In this document: positions 6,213 to 15,200 of the stretch, one piece after another
Numbering within the stretch: the first letter of the stretch is position 1
Layout: the number at the start of each line of letters is the position of its first letter
Source: PUND01 sp046538345
GTDB taxonomy: Bacteria > Planctomycetota > Phycisphaerae > SM23-33
DNA: 17,413 bases
Assembly (NCBI GenBank): GCA_046538345.1
Contig: JBKHJB010000028.1
Span: 1-17,413, forward strand
Direction: 5' to 3'
Notes under the pieces: generated by a model
Database searches by the model: none
What the model was told of the DNA's origin: nothing
What the model saw: the letters and a program-made list of their open reading frames with translations, nothing else
Translations under genes and position numbers: made by a program

Positions 6213-9200
6213 ATGATGTGCCAGAAACTTGAGAAGTATAACAACGGCCGGAAAGTTTTCCGTCGTTCGGTCCTTACCGCTGTTGCGGTTATTTTGCTGG
6301 CCGGTGCGGTCACTCGGGGCGACGAACCCGTCGTCTTGCCGACCGAGGCGCCCCCTGAAACCGGGGAGGAAACACGCACACAACCGGTGCAGCGCAAGCC
6401 CGGCTATCTCAGGGAGTCCATCCCGGACGGGTCGGCCCGCGGACGACGCGAGCGAGACAGGGCGACCACCCGCCCGGACGATCGCGAAGCGACTACGCAA
6501 CCCGCGGAAGAATCCGCCACAACACAGCCGATCGGCGAACAGCGCCCCCAACCAACAACGGCGCCCGCCTCGGCTACAGAGCACGAGGTGGGGACAGCCA
6601 CGGTGGCAGCCCCGACTACTCGTCCGCGCGGCGTGGCGACCGAGGCGGAGCAGCCGGAGAAAGTCTTCCGCTTCCAGTTCGAGCGGATCCCCTACACGAC
6701 CGTAGTCGAGAAATTCGCCAAAGCCGTCGATAAACCGCTCATCGGCGACCTGAACGTCCCCGGTGAGGTTACGTTCTTCGACAGTCAGACATACACATAC
6801 GACGAGGCGCTGGACACCCTCAACGTACTGTTGCGGATGCGCGGGTACACGCTGATGGAGCAGGGCCGATTCCTGCGACTGGTCCGGCTGAGCCACATTC
6901 AGCGGATGTCATTGCCCATCCACCAGGACCTGGAGGGGACTGATGATTACCGGCCCGGGAAGATCGTAACCGTAGTACTGCCGCTGAAGTTTCTGGACGC
7001 CGAATCCGCCGCCAACGCCGTCAAACCGATGGTCTCCCAGTACGGCGATGCCCAGCCGCTCGCCAAAGGAAAGGGGGTTCTGGTTACCGACCGGATTGAG
7101 ACCATTCGGCAGATACGTCGTCTGCTGAACCAGATAGACACCGAAACGCTGGTGGAACGTCAGGTCCGCACGTATAAGCTCAAGCACTCGTCGGCCGAAG
7201 GTGTTGCGAAGATTATTAATGATCTATTCGGCGAGGGCGACCAGCCGCACCGAGGTCGTCGCCCGGACGAAGGTCCCGCCGCCGGCGCCGCCATCACAGC
7301 AACGGCCGATGTCAGGACCAACAGTGTCGTGCTCACCGGCGCGGGAGACCAGTTGGAGATGGCCGAGGGGCTTATCAACCGCCTCGACGCCGCGGAGACG
7401 ACCGTTGCGGGCGATTTGCGGATATTCAAGGTCAGTCATGGTCGGGCTGATGAAATCGCCCAGGCGCTGAACGAGCTGCTCGAGACCGCCCCTCAGCAGC
7501 GGCGGGGAAGGCCCAACGAGCAAAAGCCCCAGACCGAACCCACCCGCGTGGTTGGCGACTCCGCCACCAACAGCGTGGTAGTCTCAGCGCCCGTGGACCA
7601 GATGCCGTCCATCGAGGAGCTTATCCGCCGGTTGGACGAGCCGCCGACGGAAAGCGGCAGGGTGCGCACTTTCCCGCTGGAACACGCCGATGCCCGCGAG
7701 TTGGTGTCTGTTCTGAACAATTCGCTCCGTCAGCGCGACGCCCGGGGACGGATGACCAGCACGGCCACTGTCAGCGCCGACCAACGCACCAACACGGTTA
7801 TTGTTTCGGGAACCGGCGCGGACATTACCGCGGCGGCCGACCTGCTCGACGAGCTGGACCGCCCGAGCGGGGACGACTCCTCGGCGCGCGAGGTTCACGT
7901 CGTTCGGCTCGATGCCGGCGATGCGTACATGGTCGCGCGCTCCTTGACGCAACTGTTCCGCGAAAACCGTCGGCGATCCAGCGGCGATGATATTCGTGTG
8001 GAGGCGGAGCGGCAGACCAACAGTTTGATCATCTCCGCGTCGCCGGAAGATTGGCCGAGGGTAAAGGAGATTCTCGACGAGCTTGAGGCGGGCGAGCAGG
8101 ACGACGGCCGGCGTGTCACGCGCGTGATACCGGTCAAGAACGCCGACGCCAACGAGGTTGCATCCGCCCTGAGCAGGACGCTGGTTTCCCGTCGCGGTCG
8201 GCGCGCCGCCGCCTCGCAGCCGAGCATATCGGCCGTGCGGAGCGGCAACAGCTTGATTGTCTCGGCGTCGGAAAGCGAGGTCGAACAGATCGCCGAGATG
8301 GTCGAGTTCCTGGACGTTTCCGAACAGACCGGGTCAACCGAAGTGCGGACCTACACGCTCGAAGGCGCGGACGTGCGCGAGGCGGCGAGGTCGCTTTCGC
8401 GATTGTTCGCGGCGGACTACAGGTCGCGGAGGGGCGGGCAGTCCGAGCCGCGTTTCGAGCCGGGCGCCTCCGGCAACCGGCTTATGGTCTCGGCGACGCC
8501 CGAGCAGTTTGAGGAAATCGAAAAGCTCGTAGAGGACCTTCAGACCGGCGACGAACAGGCCGAGCGGACCCGCACGTTCAAGCTCGAACACGCCGACGCC
8601 GCAGAGATTGCCGACGTGTTGCGGCAGATGCTCTCGGAAAGCCCCACCGGATACGGCGGTCGCTATGGTGCCGTCGGCGGAGACGACGTACGCGTAACGG
8701 CTATCGATTCGAGCAACTCGGTAGTGGTCCAGGCACCGTCGGCGAAAATGGCGATGGCCGAGGAGCTTATCTCCACCTTCGATACACCGGAGATGGAAGG
8801 CGCCGTGGAGATACGCGTCATAGCGCTGGAGCACGCCCGGGCCGAAGAGCTTGCCTCCACGCTACGTGAGATGATGCCCCGTGAGCGCGGGGGACAACAG
8901 AACGTATTCGTACAGTCGGATGCGTTGACCAATTCGGTGCTGATCCGCGCTCCGGCGTCGCAGCGCAAAACGCTGGAGGACATGGTCGACAAGCTGGACA
9001 CCGCCACCCAGGCACAGGCGCGTGAGATGCGGATCATCCCGCTGAAATACGGTTCCGCGTCGTCGCTGGCGGAGATGCTCCGGCAGCTATACGGCCGGGA
9101 GCAGCAGCAACCTCGCTATGGATGGTGGCGTCAGCCCCAGCAGCGCGAAGAGCAGGCCGACCGCGTCATCATCACAGCCGCCCCGCACGACAAGGCGCTT

Positions 9201-12200
9201 ATCGTCGAGGCGCCGCGCAGCAGAATCGAGGAGATAGCCGAGCTTGTATCGAGTCTGGACACCGAGCAGGCCTCCGGCGAGATGACAGTCAGGACCTATA
9301 AGCTCAGCGAGGGTTCGGACGCCCGGCAGCTTGCGCGGTCGCTGCAGCGACTGTTCCGTCAGCAGAGCCGCGACGCCCAGGGCGAGCCGGAACCCCGCTT
9401 CGAGGGCGACAGCAGCACGAACACGTTGCTGGTATCGGCCACGAGTAACCAATTCGAGCGCATAGACGAGCTGGTTGATGACCTACAGGAGGATTCGGAG
9501 GTCGGCAAGGAGACTCGAACCTACGCTCTGGAGCATGCCCGCGCCGAGGAGCTGATAGAGGTTCTGCGTCCCATGCTGGGAGCCCAGCAAAGGTGGAACT
9601 GGTGGCGGCGGTCCGGTGGCGACGAGGTGCAACTGGCCGTGCTGGAAAGCTCCAACACGCTCGTGGTGCAGGGCCCGGTCGAGAAGCTCTCCCTTGCCGA
9701 TGAGCTTATCAAGCAGTTCGACACAGCCGAGGCGGGTGGCCGGGCCGGCATCCGCATCGTGGAGCTGAAAAACGCCGAAGTCGACTCGCTTGTCCGCGCT
9801 GTCCGCGAGGTGATGGGTCAACGCTCGCGCGGCGCCGCCGGCGTTACCCTCACGGCCGAGGACAATTCCAACAGCGTGCTCGTCCGAGGACCGTCCTCTG
9901 AGCTTGACGAGGTCATCGGGATAATCCGGGAGCTGGACGGCGAGAGCACCTCCGAACATGTCGAGGTTCGCGTCTATCCGCTGGAAAACGGCGACGCCGA
10001 AACACTCGCCGAGACCGTGCGGACGATGTTCGGCGAGATGGTGGAGAGCTCCGGTCCCGGGCGCGAAGCACCGCCGCTGAGCGTATCGGCCGATACGCGG
10101 ACCAACTCTTTGGTGGTTTCCACGACCGAGGCGCACTTCGCGCTGGTGGAACAGTTGATGGACGCGCTGGACCAGGCCCCCGAGCGGCCGCTGCGCCAGG
10201 CGGAGTACATCTGGCTGGAGAACGCCGACGCCTGGGACGTCTCGGACAAGCTCAAGGCGATGTTCGAGGACCGCAAGGGTCCGGAAAAGCCCGTCATTGA
10301 AGCGGATTTCTACACCAACGCGCTGACCATCATCGCCCGGGAGGAGGATATCAAGGCGATGAAGCAGGTCGTAGAGCAGCTCGACACCGCCGCTCGCGAC
10401 AGCAACGTCAAGGTCCGTGTAATCCCGGTCACACAGGGCCGGGCCTCCGATGTCGCCCGGCAGGTCCAGCGCATTTACGGCCAGATGTCCCAGGGCCGGG
10501 TCGTCATTACCGACGAACTTCCTTCTCGGCGGTCCGACCCCGGAGACAAGCCGCAGCGCAGCGAGGATACCGACGAGGCGTCCAACCCGGCACCGTCGGA
10601 GAACACCGACCCCGCCGAGAAACCTTCCGGCGAGTCTTCCCGACCGGCTCCCGGCGCTGAGAGCGTAGTCGCCGAAGCGCCCGCGGATGTGCCGGCTGAG
10701 CTTACAGGCGCCTCCGCGTCCGGACCGGACGATGAGGGCGACGACCCCCCCCAGAGCGAGGAATCGGAAACACCTCCCGAGATCGCCATCTCAGTGGACG
10801 AGGGGTCCAACACGCTGATCGTCTCGGCCACCAGCCAGGATATCGACAGTGTTGAAAACATACTCTGGCAGCTCATGCTCAGCGCCGAGACGGCCGAGGC
10901 GGAGTACCGCTTCTTCAAGGTGGAAAAGGCCGACCCAGTAGCCGTCGCCGAGATTCTCGATGAGTTGTTCAATCCTCGCTCGCGGCAACCCCAGCCGCAG
11001 CCGCGACAAGACCGCCAGGACCGTGATCGCCAGGAACGGGACCGGCAGGACCGCAAAGGAGAAGACGATCGACGCCGGACCAGCCCGCCGGTAGCGACGG
11101 ACACGCCCAACATCACCGCCGTGCCCGACGTGCGGACCCGAAGCGTCATCGTCCGCGCGAAGCCCGACCAGTTTGAGATGATCGGGGAGATTATCGAACA
11201 ACTCGACCGCGTGCCGACGCTGGTCAGCGAGGTCAGGGTATTTTCCCTGAAAAACACGGAAGCCGAAGAGGTGGCAGAGAATCTGAGAGAGCTGTTCCGC
11301 CTTTCCGAATCCCGCGGGCAGAGGTCGCGGGGTCCACAGCAGCAGCGGGCCGATTCCGTCCGCCGGATGGTCGAGCTGCGGCGCCGCGAGGGGGAAGCCC
11401 GAGTGGACGCCGCCACGATGGTCAGCGCCTCGGCGAATAAGGAGACGAATTCCGTGGTGGTGGCGGCTCCCGCCGACGCGATGGACATACTCGCGGACAT
11501 CATCAGCGAGCTGGATCAGTCGGCCGCCGAGAGCAGAACCGCGGTGGTGCGCATGTACCCGCTGGAACACGCCGAAGTCGAGCCGACGGTGCGCGCCCTG
11601 CGGGAGATATTTGTCGAAGGCGACCGGCGCGGCTCGCAGGACCCTGAAGCGCGGGAGGTCCCCGTGGTCATCACCGGCGATCCGGCAGGCGGTCAGGTGA
11701 TCGTCTCGGCGCCGGCCGAGAGGCAGGAACTTATCGCGAAAACGATTTCCGAGATAGACTCGGCCTCCACTGGCGAGGAGCTCGCCGTCCGCGTTTACCG
11801 TGTTCGCAACGCCGAAGCGCGGGAGACCGCCTCGGCGCTGGCCGAGACGCTTTCCGCGGACACCGGGCGTGACCGAGCCGACGGCGAACTGCGCATCAGC
11901 GCCGACCAGAGCAGCAATTCCGTGGTCGTCCGCGCCCGACCCGCGGACCACGAGCGTATAGCCGATCTGATAGAGCAGATGGACGTAACGGACATGGAGG
12001 AGCTTCCGGTGCGTCTCGTGGAGCTTGAGAACGCCGATCCGGAAAACGTCGCCCGGATGCTCAATCGCGTATTCGATTCCGAGGACTCGGACCGTTCTCC
12101 GAGGCGCCGCCGCGTAACGATCGAGCCGGACGTTGACGGCGGCGTGCTCATGGTCCGCGCCGAGGATGAAACGTTCGAGCAGATCCAGCGTTTCGCGACG

Positions 12201-15200
12201 CGGATAGATGCATCGAGCAGCTCATCCAAGCCCGGAGTGTACGTCATACCGCTGGAAAGCGGCGATGCGGCTGAGGTGGCGGCTTCCGTACGCGATCTCT
12301 ATCAGCAGCAGGTTCGCGCGCCCCGTCGGGGTGACGAGGTTGTGGATCCGCTGGCCGTCTCGGCGGATACCCGCGCCAACGCCATCGTGCTGGTGGCCGG
12401 CGAGGAGATGTACGAGCAGGTATCCACGTGGGTCGAGCAGGTCGAGCGGATGAAGCCCGACCGCGGGACGCTGCGGGTGCTTCGTGTGGAGCACGCCGAC
12501 CCGCGGGAGGTCAAGGAAGCCGTCGACGCCATCTATGACGGCGGTTCGAGTTCGGCCCAACCGACGCGTCGCGGCCGGGGGAATGCCAACAATCCATCAA
12601 GCTCCTCCGGCTCCGGCGTGGAAGTGACGGTCATGGATAAGCAGCGGTCGCTGCTTGTGGGCGCTTCTGACGAGGAGTTCGAGGAGATACAGAAGCTCAT
12701 TGCCGAGCTGGACGAGTCGGCCAGGGGCGCCAGGAAGCAGGTGAAGCTGTTCCACCTGGAGCACGCCACGAACACCCTGGTGGCCGACGCTCTGAACCGG
12801 ATGTACCGCGCCGCCGCCCGAGAGGACGTGCCGGAGGACGAGGTGGTCGTAACGGCGCTGAAGCAGACCCGCGCGGTTGTGGTGACCGCGACCGAGGAGA
12901 AGATCGAGGAGGTCGCACACTTCATCGAGCAGTTGGACGAGCCGGAGGTCTCTCCGCAGTTGGAGTTCCGCATATACCGGCTGTCGCACGCCCGGCCTGA
13001 GAAGGTTCTGCCCATGCTCCGCCAGATGCTGCGGCAGGTGGTGGAAGCGACTGCGATGGAGAACCTGCAAGTCGAGGCGGACGAGCGGACGCGTTCGATA
13101 ATCGTCACGGCCCGCGAGCCGCTGTTCGAGCAGGTAGCGAAGATCATAGAAGCCCTGGACCAGGCGCCGGAATACGAGACCGCGGAAGTGGCAATCATAC
13201 TCCTGGAACAGGCCGACGCCACGGCGCTGGCGGATGTTCTCAACGACATGCTCCAGCCGGCGGCGGAAGGCCAGGTTACACCCGAAGCGAGAGCGCTTCA
13301 GGAGCAGGTGCGACGCATGCGTGTGCGCGCCGGCATCGGTGACGACATTCCCGAACTGGATTTGACCAAGCCCATCAAAATAACGCCCGACCCGGCCAAT
13401 ACGGGCGCCAACGCTCTGCTGATTTCCTCCACGCCGGACAACCTCGCCGCGATGCGGGAGGTCGTTTCCGTGCTGGACCGTGTACCGGTCGCCGAGGGTA
13501 TACGCGTTCGTCTGATGCACCTTACCAGCGCGGACGCCGAGTCGGTGGCGGAGATTCTCCGGGAGATATTCGAGCAGGGCGAGCGGCTGGCAGGGCGGCC
13601 CGGAAGCGCCGCCGAAGGACGTAGCGAGCCGGAAAGCATGACCGGAAAGGCCCTGACGCACTCGCTGAGTATCTCCGCGGACGTGCGGACCAATACGCTG
13701 GTCCTGGCGGGCTTGGAAGAGTCGCTCGCACTGGCCGAGCTTATCGTCAAGGACCTGGACCGCGAAGAGGGACAGATCGTTACCGAGGTGCGACTGTTCA
13801 AGCTCCGGCACGCCGAGGCGGCCCGTCTGGCGCCGATTTTGTCCGGCGTGTTTGAAGAGAGCGGACCGGACCCCGAGACCGAGGGCCTGCGGACCCACGT
13901 CACGCGTCTGCGGACGATGCTCTCCGAGCGGGACGGCCACGCCACCACGCTTCCCAAACAGCGGCAGGCGATGGTCATCGAGCCGGACGAAACCACCAAC
14001 ATACTCGTCGTCGCCGCGCGTGAGGACGTGATGCCGCTCATCGCCGACGTGATAGAGACCATGGACGTCCCCGGCGCCGGTTCGCTCTCGGCTGTGCGCA
14101 TCTTCGCGCTTGAAAACGCCGACGCCGGCAGGATGTCGGAGCTTATCGACACGCTCTACAGCGGCCCGAACGCCGAACTGGTCCGCGACGAGGACAAGCC
14201 CACGATAGCCGTCGATACCCGCACCAACTCGCTTGTGGTCTGGGCGAATGATAAGACCTTCAGTGTTATCGAGTCGCTGCTGGAGCGTCTGGATTCCGAG
14301 GACGCTCCGCCGCTGGCGGGCATGCGGGTATACGCCATGAAACACGCCGACGCCACTCGCATCGCGGAAATGCTGGAGGACTTCTTCGCCTCCAAGCGCT
14401 CGGCGGAGCTTGAGATAACCCCCGATGCCGACTTGATGCCGCTGGTGATTGTGCCCGACCCTAGGGCCAATGTTCTGATGGTGGCCGGCGGCAAGGAGCA
14501 CTTCGCCGCGGTGGAGGCGATGATTGAGAAACTCGACCGCGCCGAGGTCCCGCCGGCGGGCGAATTCCGGGTGTTTGCTTTGCGGAACGCATCGGCCGGT
14601 GGGCTGGCGCCCATGCTGCGAGAACTGTTCGAGCAGCGGGCTGTCAGAGGCGACCAGCAGGAACCTGTGACCATAATTGCCGACGCGGCGCGCAACGCGC
14701 TGCTCGTCGGCGCCGAGCCGTCGGACATGAAGCTTGTCGAGTCGCTTATAGGACGGCTGGACAAGCAGCCCGCCGAGCCGGGCCAGACTACAAAGGTATT
14801 CGCCCTGAAGCAGGCCGACGCCGAGCAGGTGGCCGACACCGTCCGCGAGCTGTACGAGGCGCAAGGCGGGATTTCCGAGGCCGGCGTCGCACTCGGCGTG
14901 GACGAGCGGACCAACGCGCTTATCGTCTCCGGCGGACCGGCGGACATCCAGCGAGTTGACGAGATCGTCTCCCGCCTGGATACGGACTCGGTCACGCGCG
15001 TCGCCGAGATCCGCGTCTTCACGCTACGCTACGCACAGGCCGAGGAACTGGCCGAACTGCTCACCAGCGCGCTTACCGAGAAACCCCAGTCACCAGCCGG
15101 CGAAACAACAGACCGGCAGTGGCTTCTGCGGTTCGTCACGCAGACGTCCGACGGACGCGAGCTTGTCGCCAGCGCGCTGCAGGAGGGCGTACTGATAACC

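Noticed and set aside
12597..14864. A 755-codon open frame on the minus strand
   Set aside because: It lies wholly inside the giant secretin, opposite a clearly conserved frame. Its translation is Arg/Leu/Gly-rich without domains, and it arises from GC-rich codon bias and the internal repeats.
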